Assembly: GCF_003989825.1 (NCBI RefSeq)
Contig: NZ_RZHE01000006.1
Location: 1 to 64,000, forward strand
From: Vreelandella populi
Lineage (GTDB): Bacteria; Pseudomonadota; Gammaproteobacteria; Pseudomonadales; Halomonadaceae
DNA: 64,000 nt
Direction: 5' to 3'
Both the position numbers and the translations under genes were made by a program. Below the pieces are notes generated by a model. It had not been told where the DNA came from. It saw only the letters and a list, made by a program, of their open reading frames with translations, and did no database searches. Shown here in pieces: positions 17,940-26,712 of this stretch; positions within the stretch are counted from its first letter, which is position 1, and each line of letters starts with the position of its first letter.

Positions 17940-20900
17940 TTATTCCCTGTTCTCGATGTTGTTATCACTACCCATTCGACGCTGTGCTCGATTTTTTAGG
18001 GCGCCATAAAGTAGCCCTGCTATCAAAATTACGATTAGCCCCATTGCTAACAGCATGGGAAGAACGTATTGGCCAGCATACCAACGCACTAGTCGATACC
18101 AGGGCATTTCTCCACGAACTGAGCGCGATCCTACCTCAAACGCATTAACCTGATTATCAGGTCCCATCAAAACCAAATCTCCGACAGCCTGGCGGCTCAC
18201 CTGTGGCCGATCCATGAGTGCAGGTAACGCGCGTAGTTCGTCAGCGCCAAACGCCGTAGCCACAACGATACTGCGTTCTTTATTAAGGGGAGAGCGTGCA
18301 CCCATTACTATTTGATCGGGTGTCTGGCCCCTTAACCAGTTACGTACACGCTCGACGTCGCTTCCCAGACGCGTCTGGGCCAACAGGTTTAAGCGGCTCT
18401 TTAAATCTAGTGGCGCTACACGGAGTGTGTCTTGCTGAATGCTAAAAGGACCCAATTGACGATTGAGTTCGCTTTGCTCTAATTGCGTCGCCTGGGCAAC
18501 TACAAGTACATCGCGATCCACCATATTCTCGTTTAGAGCCAAACCTTTATGTATCTCAAGCTCCAGCCCTGGATAACCGGTAGCAGCGCTCATACGGCCA
18601 ATTAATCCAAACGCTGTGCTCATCTCGGCTGTATTAGGCTCGTCAGGCAGTAACAGGGTGGTTTGGGATAAATCCGCCCACTGAGTGAATGGAAAGCCGA
18701 CATTCCACCAGTATGAAAGCTCCGGCAAAGCTGCAAAATATTGCGCGTCACGCACATCTAAATACGAGTCGGGGTAAAGGCGCGTTTCAATGCGATTAGG
18801 TAGCCCCAAGTCACACCCTTCCTCTGGTAGATTAACGGCCATATTGAAAAAGAAATCGAGCTGGTTATTGCCGTAGAGCTGTTCAGAGGGAACACGCAGG
18901 GTCGCTTCATTAGAACGGATATCATTGCCTAATAGGCGCCATATTTCCCAGGCAAGCGAGCGCTTTTCAACGGATAAAGAGCCGAGATAGGTGCCGTTAA
19001 GACCCACTTCCAAACGCGAATCTCGCTCATTGAGCCACTCTCCATAAGGAAATTCATAGCCTAGCTTCAGCGTGACATCATCACCTGGCCATAAATACAT
19101 ATTTGGCGGCAAGCGAAAGCTAAAGCGCTGCGGGGGGGGGCGAACGCCCTCGCCTTTCAACGCGTCTTCACTCGCCATACTGGTAAGGTAAATGGGTTCA
19201 TCAAGCGCCTGCCATTTAGGGGCGTCGTAGGCGTTTTTAGGTGCTACAGATGGGGCGCTTACCTGCTCAATGCTGCCTGTCAAATCTGAATCTTGAAGGG
19301 CCAGGTATCGCGCAGCAGCGTTTACTTCTTGTTCTGTTTGACCAGTCACAACCAATAAACGGTACATCGAATTATTAGGATTTACCTGTTGCAACAGGGT
19401 CGGTCCGTTGATTTGCGGCAGATCGATGCCTAACGGCATTTGCTCGGGCGTGCCTATCACCAGCGCATGCTGGTCCGGTATCAGGTTGTGATGTACAGGG
19501 AAGTCGGCGCCTCTGAAATCTGCCAGTACAGCAAAATGCGAGGTCAGCGCAGTTCCGGCGCGCAACAAGGTTTCAGAAGGAGCAATAGGCAATACCAATG
19601 GCAGTACCAAGCGTTCCAAATCTGCTTCATCAAAAAACGGGGTAGGCAATGCTTCCAGCCCCGTAACGGGGGGAAGCGCTTGTACCTCTATTTCCATTGA
19701 AGACCCGGGTAACACTTCCAGCCAGATATCTTCGCTGAGCAAATTGTTACATTGCTCAAGCGTTTGGCCCGTTATATTCAGCAGCAAAGTGTTATAGGTC
19801 ACAATCAGCGCAGGAGGAATGGCGATATCTACCTTCAGCTCCTGAGCATTAAACCGGTCAAGTTCAATCACCTGTAGTTCAATACCGTTAAGACTTAGGT
19901 TCAAACGGCTAAGTCCCTCTAGCAATGCATCGGAGTACCTTAAGCGCAGTGTTAAGGTAGCGTTAGTCGCCACTTCATCACGACGTAGCGAAAAGTCTAG
20001 CCCCGCTTGAGCGCCGTTACCCTGCAAACGCAATGACTGAACTATTTCCTCATTAAAAGCGGGGGTTAGCGAAAAGCGGTGTGTTTTAGTAAGAGCCGGT
20101 GCCGTAAATGCAAGCCCACCCTGAGTATCGACCGCAACGTCAGGTAATATGCGTGCGTTGTCAGTCAGCGAGTCAAGCCATGAAGAGTGCGCGCTATCCG
20201 GCGTGTTAACAGCCGTCTGGCTCCATGCCCGTTGGGTCGACAGGACGCCCACAATAATCAAACTGACCAGCACCGCTCGCCATAGCCAGGTTGAGGCTGT
20301 TATCTTAGCGGCTTTTGCAGATGAGCTCGCAGTATCTTCAGCTGCCCCTTTCCGATGAGGCTTTGCTATTGCAGGACCTCCGGCGAATAGCCGGCGCTCT
20401 TTCCAGCGCTGAAAGAAAAGTCCTAAAACAGCACGAATGACTGTCCACATGGAACGAATGGGCTGATCGCGGGGATGACTGCGCTTTTGTATCCAAGCAT
20501 CAGCTCGCCCCATTACCAATTTAACCAACTGACGGCGCTGAACGATACTTAAACGACCAAATTTCAAACGAATGTGTTGTGCGTCACGACTTACCAGATG
20601 CACAGGAAATAGCACTGGGTTCTCATCGAACGTCATCTCAACAAAATCTATATGCGCCCCCTCTGAAAAGCCATTAACGGCACCTAACTGCATTCCGCCC
20701 ATTGAAAGATTTTGGGTGTTAGTCGATAACGTATAACCACCTTCTAGGTGCAGGATTGCCGGACGCACTAAATTAATCCTAACGTACTCACGTACTTGCT
20801 TTTGTTCGTTACCTACGGCCACCGCCGCCATTAAAAACAAGGCGCTGAATGAAGCCCATGCCACGTTGAAAAGTAACGCATTTAAATGCGCATTACTTGG

Positions 20901-22457
20901 GTCCCACCATACCACGCGAATAGCACTCCAGATGACACCTGCCGCTAAAAGGCCCAGTAAAAAAAGATGAGGGCGAGTCACATTAAAATCAAAAAAACTA
21001 CGCTCCAATAACCCACCTTTTTCGGTTACATCAAACTTTCCGCGATTTGGATTAAAAAGCGTCACAATAGAAGGCTTCAACAAATGGAACGTCAGTACTG
21101 TTTCATAAATTTCATTCCAAAAGGTATAGCGATACTCACCTACTAGTTTTGCGTTGGTATAGATAACCGCAAATAAGTGAGGTACTACGTAGGCAGCAAC
21201 CAACGCTGGAGAAGCCTCAATAATATTAAGGCCAAAGAGCAAATAGGCGAGTGGCGCGGTTAAAAATACAAACCGTGCCAGTGGAAACTGAAAATGCAGC
21301 ATGGCACTTAAATAGCATAAACGCTGAGGAAGGGTTAGCCCCCTGCCTAAAAGAGGATTATCACGCCTTAATATTTGTGTCATGCCACGCGCCCAGCGAG
21401 CACGTTGCACAATATGCAGAGCCAACCGCTCTGTGGCTAAACCAGCGGCAAGTGGAATTCCCAGATAAGCTGTTGCCCACCCCTTACGCTGCAACTTAAG
21501 CGCCGTATGTGCATCTTCGGTGACTGTTTCAACAGCAAAACCACCGATCTCTTCTAACGCGCTGCGCCGGATAACGGCGCAAGAACCACAGAAAAAGGTA
21601 GCGTTCCAGTAGTCATTCCCCTTCTGTATTGGCCCATAAAAAAGTTCGCCTTCATGCGGCACTTCTCGGCCACTTACCAGGTTTCGCTCAAACGGGTCTG
21701 GCGAATAAAAGTGGTGCGGTGTTTGAATAAGCGCCAACTTATCATCAACTAAAAAAGCGCCTGTTGTCGCCTGTAAAAAAGCTCGGGTGGTAATGTGATC
21801 ACAGTCGAAAATACAGATTAATTCGCCAGCTGTACGCGTTAAGGCATTATTCAAGTTACCGGCTTTTGCATGCTTATTATCTGAACGCGTTATGTAACCA
21901 ACACCCGCTTGAGAAGCAAATGCCCCAAACTCAGCGCGTTTTCCATCATCCAGCAAATAAATATTTAATTTATCTGCTGGGTAGTCTAAATTTTGTGCGG
22001 CTAACACCGTATCACGGACAACTTCCAGGCTTTCATTATAAGTAGGTACATAAACATCTACTGACGGCCACTGGCTTATATCCTTGGGAAGCGGCACCAC
22101 TTTTCTTTCCAAGGGCCAGGCCGCCTGAAAAAAACTCAACACCAATACCAGCCATGCGTAGCACTCAGCCGTTAATAAGCCAAAGCTTAAAAAGGCTTCC
22201 AGACCAGGCTCTGTAATCAGTGTTTCTGTTATTCGCCAGTAAATATAGCGGGTTGCGGTTATAGTGGTGAGTAGCGCCATGCCCAGGCGCATTCGTTTAG
22301 ATGCGACCTGTCCCATTACAAGAAGCAAAAGCGCGGTCATCAAACCGAAGATTAACTGATTATGGATAGTCATTGGCGTAGAAACTACCATCGCCAGAAT
22401 GGGCAAGCAGATCAGCAGCAGCAATAAAACCCAGCTTTTATACAGCAAGCTTTTCAT
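17940..22457 (-). CDS. bcsAB: Fused cellulose synthase catalytic and c-di-GMP-binding/BcsB subunits
   Basis: The 1,505-residue inner-membrane protein joins BcsA (about 1-700) and BcsB (about 720-1505), as in acetic-acid-bacteria AcsAB. BcsA has N-terminal helices and a family-2 glycosyltransferase core with the D,D,D,QxxRW signature (DDG 170-172, DCD 218-220, TED 313-315, QRARW 351-355). More helices follow, and then a PilZ domain with R556xxxR560 and NLSMGG (583-588), so activation by cyclic di-GMP is expected. The BcsB part starts with a helix at about 724-742, has a large periplasmic ectodomain, and ends with a C-terminal helix near 1465-1488. A run of nine C residues lies in the coding strand around codons 1106-1109. 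The start overlaps bcsQ by 4 bp. Confidence 0.96.
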   Translation of the reverse strand: MKSLLYKSWVLLLLLICLPILAMVVSTPMTIHNQLIFGLMTALLLLVMGQVASKRMRLGMALLTTITATRYIYWRITETLITEPGLEAFLSFGLLTAECYAWLVLVLSFFQAAWPLERKVVPLPKDISQWPSVDVYVPTYNESLEVVRDTVLAAQNLDYPADKLNIYLLDDGKRAEFGAFASQAGVGYITRSDNKHAKAGNLNNALTRTAGELICIFDCDHITTRAFLQATTGAFLVDDKLALIQTPHHFYSPDPFERNLVSGREVPHEGELFYGPIQKGNDYWNATFFCGSCAVIRRSALEEIGGFAVETVTEDAHTALKLQRKGWATAYLGIPLAAGLATERLALHIVQRARWARGMTQILRRDNPLLGRGLTLPQRLCYLSAMLHFQFPLARFVFLTAPLAYLLFGLNIIEASPALVAAYVVPHLFAVIYTNAKLVGEYRYTFWNEIYETVLTFHLLKPSIVTLFNPNRGKFDVTEKGGLLERSFFDFNVTRPHLFLLGLLAAGVIWSAIRVVWWDPSNAHLNALLFNVAWASFSALFLMAAVAVGNEQKQVREYVRINLVRPAILHLEGGYTLSTNTQNLSMGGMQLGAVNGFSEGAHIDFVEMTFDENPVLFPVHLVSRDAQHIRLKFGRLSIVQRRQLVKLVMGRADAWIQKRSHPRDQPIRSMWTVIRAVLGLFFQRWKERRLFAGGPAIAKPHRKGAAEDTASSSAKAAKITASTWLWRAVLVSLIIVGVLSTQRAWSQTAVNTPDSAHSSWLDSLTDNARILPDVAVDTQGGLAFTAPALTKTHRFSLTPAFNEEIVQSLRLQGNGAQAGLDFSLRRDEVATNATLTLRLRYSDALLEGLSRLNLSLNGIELQVIELDRFNAQELKVDIAIPPALIVTYNTLLLNITGQTLEQCNNLLSEDIWLEVLPGSSMEIEVQALPPVTGLEALPTPFFDEADLERLVLPLVLPIAPSETLLRAGTALTSHFAVLADFRGADFPVHHNLIPDQHALVIGTPEQMPLGIDLPQINGPTLLQQVNPNNSMYRLLVVTGQTEQEVNAAARYLALQDSDLTGSIEQVSAPSVAPKNAYDAPKWQALDEPIYLTSMASEDALKGEGVRPPPQRFSFRLPPNMYLWPGDDVTLKLGYEFPYGEWLNERDSRLEVGLNGTYLGSLSVEKRSLAWEIWRLLGNDIRSNEATLRVPSEQLYGNNQLDFFFNMAVNLPEEGCDLGLPNRIETRLYPDSYLDVRDAQYFAALPELSYWWNVGFPFTQWADLSQTTLLLPDEPNTAEMSTAFGLIGRMSAATGYPGLELEIHKGLALNENMVDRDVLVVAQATQLEQSELNRQLGPFSIQQDTLRVAPLDLKSRLNLLAQTRLGSDVERVRNWLRGQTPDQIVMGARSPLNKERSIVVATAFGADELRALPALMDRPQVSRQAVGDLVLMGPDNQVNAFEVGSRSVRGEMPWYRLVRWYAGQYVLPMLLAMGLIVILIAGLLYGALKNRAQRRMGSDNNIENRE
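19132..19140 (-). repeat. Nine-base homopolymer inside bcsAB (C9 on the coding strand)
   Basis: The plus strand reads nine consecutive G residues, so the coding strand has C9 encoding Arg-Pro-Pro-Pro. It sits in the BcsB ectodomain, roughly codons 1106-1109. Tracts of this length can gain or lose a base during replication. A one-base change here would remove the BcsB membrane anchor and stop translation before bcsC. Confidence 0.9.
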
Positions 22458-23239
22458 TGTTTGGCTCTCGAGAGCGGTTGTGTCGCTAAAACATCTGGGA
22501 GTAATCGCATAATATTGTGTGCGATGACTTCCAAGTCATTAACTACTGCTGACGTATAGGCGTATTGCAAAATTGAAATTTGTTGTGCATGGGCTTCGGA
22601 AACCGCTGCGTCACGATGGACTGCACCTAAAAGAGAAGCGCCTAACCGTTTTTTTAGCAATCCGTAAACGTCATTACTTAGCTCATTGCGTAAATCCAGC
22701 TGGTTAATAACGTAGTAAATATGCCCTTCAACACTTGCAGGGTAAAAACTTTTATTTTCAATGGTAGGCAACACGGCAAGCGACGCGCTATCAGCTAAAA
22801 GCGCTGTCACGCAAAGCGGTTTTAGCCTGCACACAGCATGGAGCGATCCAGAGTGCCCCGGGGGTAAATCAGCTAATACAATATCGCCAGGCGATTTGCA
22901 AAGCCCTTGCAGCGCTTGCTTGAAGGCCTCCGGTTTATTTATGAGAAAGCTTTCAAAATTATATCGCTCTTCATAAGTGGAGTGACCATACGCCAAAACA
23001 TTAATACCGCTAGGTGTTGAACGCACCAGATGCCGCCAGTCTGCCGAGGTACCTGCATGGGCTACATAGCCTTGCGTATCATTAACAGGAATACCGAAAT
23101 GAAGCTTGAGTGCATCTTGGCTATCAAAATCAATGACCGTTACGTTTAACCCTAAACGCTGGAGTGTGTAGGCAAGGTTCGCAGTTAATGTAGTTTTGCC
23201 AACGCCACCTTTAGGAGAAGCGATACAAATAAGCGTCAT
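22454..23239 (-). CDS. bcsQ: Cellulose biosynthesis MinD/ParA-like ATPase BcsQ
   Basis: BcsQ (YhjQ) is a MinD/ParA-type ATPase needed for cellulose synthesis and polar placement of the machinery in enterobacteria. The 261-residue product has the deviant Walker A motif KGGVGKTT (10-17), a switch region with VIDFDSQDALKLHFG and the ADLPPGHSG motif. Its start overlaps the stop of the preceding bcsP-like gene by 4 bp and its stop overlaps bcsAB by 4 bp, so the three are translationally coupled. Its presence with a fused bcsAB and bcsD gives the operon a mixed class I character. Confidence 0.9.
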   Translation of the reverse strand: MTLICIASPKGGVGKTTLTANLAYTLQRLGLNVTVIDFDSQDALKLHFGIPVNDTQGYVAHAGTSADWRHLVRSTPSGINVLAYGHSTYEERYNFESFLINKPEAFKQALQGLCKSPGDIVLADLPPGHSGSLHAVCRLKPLCVTALLADSASLAVLPTIENKSFYPASVEGHIYYVINQLDLRNELSNDVYGLLKKRLGASLLGAVHRDAAVSEAHAQQISILQYAYTSAVVNDLEVIAHNIMRLLPDVLATQPLSRAKQ

Positions 23240-23679
23240 GAATTGATTTGCCTTAATAGTGACTTTAAAGAAGCTTTTTTATGATCGTTATGCTCTGGTT
23301 CTTCAACACTGCCACTATAAGCTTTAAAAAGATGATCAAAGGGAGGCTTTTGAGAGGATGTAGATAGTGGAGAGGTTCGCTTGGTGCCATCATGAATACT
23401 TGAACTGTCCACGCTTTGCACAGGTTCTGCTCGCTTTTCTTGAACGTGCAAAGAATCTTTCTCAAGGGCTACCGGAGAAAGGTAAGAAGGCTTAATCGCT
23501 GATGCAAGAGGCTCTAGCCCTTTCTGTGATAATCCAGGGGCCTGATTCGCAATGCTTTCAAGCAATTTCCAGCGTTGCTGATGATCGACGTTAGGTGAAC
23601 TACCTGTTTCGAAATGACGATAAGAGAAATGATCACCGACCTGCCCACCTAAGACATTGGCATTAGCTTTTTCACTCAT
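23236..23679 (-). CDS. BcsP-like small cytoplasmic protein, first gene of the cellulose operon
   Basis: The 147-residue protein is hydrophilic, Ser/Pro-rich in the middle and lacks a signal peptide or membrane helix. Short ordered patches are an N-terminal FSYRHFE...RWKLLESIA segment, a PPFDHLFKAY motif and a C-terminal SLKSLLRQI helix. This layout fits the poorly conserved BcsP/BcsR group of regulatory proteins encoded ahead of bcsQ, and the family call rests mainly on position. It overlaps bcsQ by 4 bp. An AAGAGG ribosome site lies a little far (12 bases) from the ATG. Confidence 0.6.
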   Translation of the reverse strand: MSEKANANVLGGQVGDHFSYRHFETGSSPNVDHQQRWKLLESIANQAPGLSQKGLEPLASAIKPSYLSPVALEKDSLHVQEKRAEPVQSVDSSSIHDGTKRTSPLSTSSQKPPFDHLFKAYSGSVEEPEHNDHKKASLKSLLRQINS

Positions 23680-23702
23680 TATTTATCATAACCTCTTAAT
23701 AT

Positions 23703-23732
23703 ATAATAACTTTGTCATAGTATGTCTAGCAA
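23703..23732 (-). promoter_or_regulatory. Candidate promoter of the cellulose operon
   Basis: On the minus strand TTGCTA (23732-23727) and TATTAT (23708-23703) match -35 and -10 boxes in 4/6 and 5/6 positions with an 18-bp spacer. Transcription would start near 23696, about 17 bases before the first start codon. The rest of the gap up to 23988 is A+T-rich and holds no supported gene. Confidence 0.4.
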
Positions 23733-23988
23733 TACCTCCCTATCTGCTCAGCTTTGCGCCCATACTTTTACACTAGCCGCAAAGGCTGCCTTTTATACTA
23801 ATTCCAGCTTCATTTCAACAGTAAAATTAGTAAATTACAATTGCCTAATTTATAGAGATTCAAGTAACAAGCGGATTTCTATTAACAATTGCAACATCCA
23901 TTCATTGAATACCTATTTGTAATAAAGAAAATTTCTAGAAGTATTCAACATCATCGTGTTTCAAAAATGGCCAACAAAATAAATTATT
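23733..23988. other. A+T-rich intergenic stretch upstream of the cellulose operon
   Basis: I see no convincing gene. A 66-codon plus-strand frame (23722-23922) lacks a ribosome site and has no recognisable protein features. The region may hold regulatory sites for cellulose expression. Its base composition is clearly lower in G+C than the flanking genes. Confidence 0.5.
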
Positions 23989-24876
23989 TTATGGCTTCGG
24001 CCATGCGAACGCTGACTGAAACTGCTGAAGTCCCAGCCCAGATAAAATCAAAATTAGGCCCACAAACGTGGAAGAAAGAATTGGCTCGCCCACTACAAAG
24101 TGGAGCAGCATTAAAGAAACGGGAGGCGAGAGAAAAATCAGGTTCGAGACTTTAGCTGTTCGCGATACACGCTGAACCGCCATCTGCCACAAGACAAAGG
24201 CGATGCCCATTTCGAACAAACCAACATAGACCCCTGCCCCGAAAGCTGTCCAGCTATGCCATTGAAAACCTGGGCCGATTAGCAATAAAACCGTCAGTAT
24301 GGGCAGGCCGACAGTAAAATTCTGCCATTGGCCGACTAGGGGCTGACGCGTGTCACGCGCGTTAAGTAGCCAGTAAAACGCCCATAAGAGTGTTGAGGAG
24401 AGAGCTAATAACACACCCAAAGGGTCGGCAAACGAAACATTCAACACGGCACCGCGCGTTGCGATAACCCAAACACCCGCATAGGCCACCAACCCGGCAA
24501 TAACATCAAAGCGCGTTAAACGCTGGCCAAGCAGTGGCACAGCCAGAAACGCCATGGCGAGCGCCCATGTGTAGTTAAGCGCCATCGCTTCTTGCCCAGG
24601 CAGGCGGTCGTAAGCGGCAAACAGCACTAGGTAATAAGCCGCCGGGTTCATCACACCTGCCCACAGCGCCGTTTTCCAGCCATGGTTCAGCGCCTGCTTC
24701 ATTGCGCCCTGCCGAATGACGAGCCCGCCCATAAGCAGCCAGGAAACCAGCACCGCGATCCACATCAGCTCAAGTGGACTCATCCAACCCAATCCCACTT
24801 TAAACGCGGTAGCAACGGTCGACCATAAGGCCACCGCCCCGAGCCCATACAGGATAGCCTGGCGATCCTGACTCAT
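23989..24876 (-). CDS. EamA/DMT-family transporter
   Basis: The 295-residue protein has about ten predicted membrane helices arranged as two EamA repeats (roughly 8-140 and 150-285). Typical motifs include LWSTVATAFKVGL in helix 1 and FLSPPVSLMLLHFVVGEP near the end. DMT transporters export amino acids, nucleosides or drugs, and the substrate cannot be read here. Its start overlaps the stop of a SelW-like redox gene by 4 bp, so the two are coupled. Confidence 0.85.
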   Translation of the reverse strand: MSQDRQAILYGLGAVALWSTVATAFKVGLGWMSPLELMWIAVLVSWLLMGGLVIRQGAMKQALNHGWKTALWAGVMNPAAYYLVLFAAYDRLPGQEAMALNYTWALAMAFLAVPLLGQRLTRFDVIAGLVAYAGVWVIATRGAVLNVSFADPLGVLLALSSTLLWAFYWLLNARDTRQPLVGQWQNFTVGLPILTVLLLIGPGFQWHSWTAFGAGVYVGLFEMGIAFVLWQMAVQRVSRTAKVSNLIFLSPPVSLMLLHFVVGEPILSSTFVGLILILSGLGLQQFQSAFAWPKP

Positions 24877-25160
24877 CGGTCGACATGCCCTAGGTCACGG
24901 TCAGGCTCGATCTGATCGCGAACGCGCTGCTTTAACACTTTGCTATCCGGAAAGCCACCATCGCGCTTGCGCTCCCAAAGCAATATGTCATCACACCAAA
25001 TTTCGAAGGTGCCACCATGGGAAGGCGCAAGCGCTACCTCATCGAGGCTTTCTCCAAAGGTTGAAAGCAGCTCCTGCGCATACCAGGCGCTGCGTAACAG
25101 CCACTGACACTGGGTACAATAACGAATCTGAATTCGTGACACTTTTGGGCTCCCGCTCAA
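24873..25160 (-). CDS. SelT/SelW/SelH (Rdx) family thioredoxin-like protein
   Basis: This 95-residue protein has the Rdx fold pattern: a first strand (RIQIRYC), a redox CxxC (Cys15-Thr-Gln-Cys18) in place of the CxxU of mammalian SelW, and the later GTFEIWCDDILLWERKRDGGFPDSKVLKQRVRD segment that matches the family C-terminus. Members are small cytoplasmic oxidoreductases whose partners are mostly unknown. It overlaps the EamA transporter gene by 4 bp and diverges from the MFS gene across about 63 bp. Confidence 0.87.
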   Translation of the reverse strand: MSGSPKVSRIQIRYCTQCQWLLRSAWYAQELLSTFGESLDEVALAPSHGGTFEIWCDDILLWERKRDGGFPDSKVLKQRVRDQIEPDRDLGHVDR

Positions 25161-25223
25161 TATAATATGGCATTGTGGTACTGCATTTTGTCACCCCAGG
25201 ACAGTAACCGCCAAGGAGCACTA

Positions 25224-26537
25224 ATGGCCGAACATGATGTTTCTCAGTCGCGTCTTTTTGAATGGCTGACAGGCGATGAGGATAGCCGCCTCTGTGATGA
25301 CATACCCGAAGGAGCATGCAATGAACAGCCGCGTAATTTCTTTCTGCATTTGTGGGCCTCGCTAGGCAATAAGTTGGCCGATGAGCTATCAAGCGCACGG
25401 CTGGTCTTACCCTGGTTGATGGGAATTATTGGCGCGCCGGTGTGGATGATCGGACTGTTGGTGCCTATTCGCGAAGCGGGTGCCCTGCTGCCTCAGATAT
25501 TTGTGGCGGGCTTTATTCGCCTGAAGCCCAAGCGCAAGGGCGTATGGGTAATGGGAGCGATACTTCAGGCAGTCGCGGCCTTTGCCCTCGCCGGGCTAGC
25601 GTTGACCGGTAGTGGCAGCGTGGGCGGGGCCGCTGTCTTGATCGTCCTGATAGCTCTGTCACTGGCACGGGGTCTTTCCTCTATTGCCAGCAAAGATGTT
25701 ATGGGTAAGACCATTGCCAAGCGTCGGCGCGGAACGCTCATGGGCTGGAGCGGTAGCATCGCCGGGGCCGCGACACTTGTCGCGGGCGGTGTGTTGATGC
25801 TGCTGGGAGATCAACCGGGAAACCTGGCGCTGGCCGTGCTGCTATGTGCTGCTGCATGCAGCTGGTTAGTGAATGCGCTATGCACCGCACGTATCAAGGA
25901 AGTACCCGGCGCGGTGGAAGGTGGAGAAAATGCCTGGGACAGCATCAAACTTGGTCTGTCGCTCATGAGGGATGACCGCACTTTTTTACATTTTAACGTG
26001 GCCCGCGCCCTGTTACTCTCCAGCGCCCTGGCATTGCCTTATATTGCGTTACTTGGCCAACAGCAAAGCGGCGCTGACTTGGGCGGGTTAGGCCTGCTGG
26101 TGGTGGTTTCTGGTATTGCCGGGATGGTAGCCAGTCCCGTTTGGGGAAAGCTGGCTGATCAATCAAGCCGTCGCGTCATGCGAAATGCCGCTATAGGCAC
26201 TATTATGTGCTGCCTGCTGGGGGCCAGCTTTGCCTGGTTACCCGGCGGCTGGACGCAAAGTGTCTGGCCTTATGCGCTGGTATATGGATTACTGGTGATT
26301 GTTCACCATGGAGTGCGCCTGGGACGTAAAACCTATATTGTTGATATGGCCACTCAAGATGATCGGGCGCTTTATGTAGCGCTTTCCAATACATTGACAG
26401 GCGTATTAATGCTGTTGGTAGGGGGCGTTATTGGCGCGCTGGCCCAATGGCTGGGCAGCGCAGCACTGCTGGTGCTGTTAGCGGTTACGGCCGCCGGCGC
26501 CATGCTGAGTGCCCACAAGCTCCCAGAAGTAGAATGA
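25224..26537 (+). CDS. Major facilitator superfamily transporter, substrate unknown
   Basis: The 437-residue integral membrane protein has about ten to twelve helices between residues 50 and 430 after a 45-residue cytoplasmic N-terminus. Helix 1 region motifs (LMGIIGAPVWMIGLLVPIREAGALLPQI) and a mid-protein break around 230-250 fit the MFS fold. The start at 25224 is chosen because AAGGAG precedes it; the upstream ATG at 25167 lacks one. It is a single gene. Confidence 0.8.
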   Translation: MAEHDVSQSRLFEWLTGDEDSRLCDDIPEGACNEQPRNFFLHLWASLGNKLADELSSARLVLPWLMGIIGAPVWMIGLLVPIREAGALLPQIFVAGFIRLKPKRKGVWVMGAILQAVAAFALAGLALTGSGSVGGAAVLIVLIALSLARGLSSIASKDVMGKTIAKRRRGTLMGWSGSIAGAATLVAGGVLMLLGDQPGNLALAVLLCAAACSWLVNALCTARIKEVPGAVEGGENAWDSIKLGLSLMRDDRTFLHFNVARALLLSSALALPYIALLGQQQSGADLGGLGLLVVVSGIAGMVASPVWGKLADQSSRRVMRNAAIGTIMCCLLGASFAWLPGGWTQSVWPYALVYGLLVIVHHGVRLGRKTYIVDMATQDDRALYVALSNTLTGVLMLLVGGVIGALAQWLGSAALLVLLAVTAAGAMLSAHKLPEVE

Positions 26538-26712
26538 CGATCAATATTGCAATGAACCGCAGCGCTCGCCATGATGGTAGACAAATAGCAGTGACATGCT
26601 GAGCTTTTGCTATTCTACAGCTTGATAAGTGATTTGAAATGCCGCTTAGCTCCAGCGCTGATACACAGCGCCATGGCTACGGAAGAACCAAGGCAGCAAT
26701 AGGAATCCTTAG

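Noticed and set aside
23722..23922. 66-codon plus-strand frame in the gap upstream of the cellulose operon
   Set aside because: It has no ribosome site, unusual composition due to A+T-rich DNA, and no recognisable protein features.
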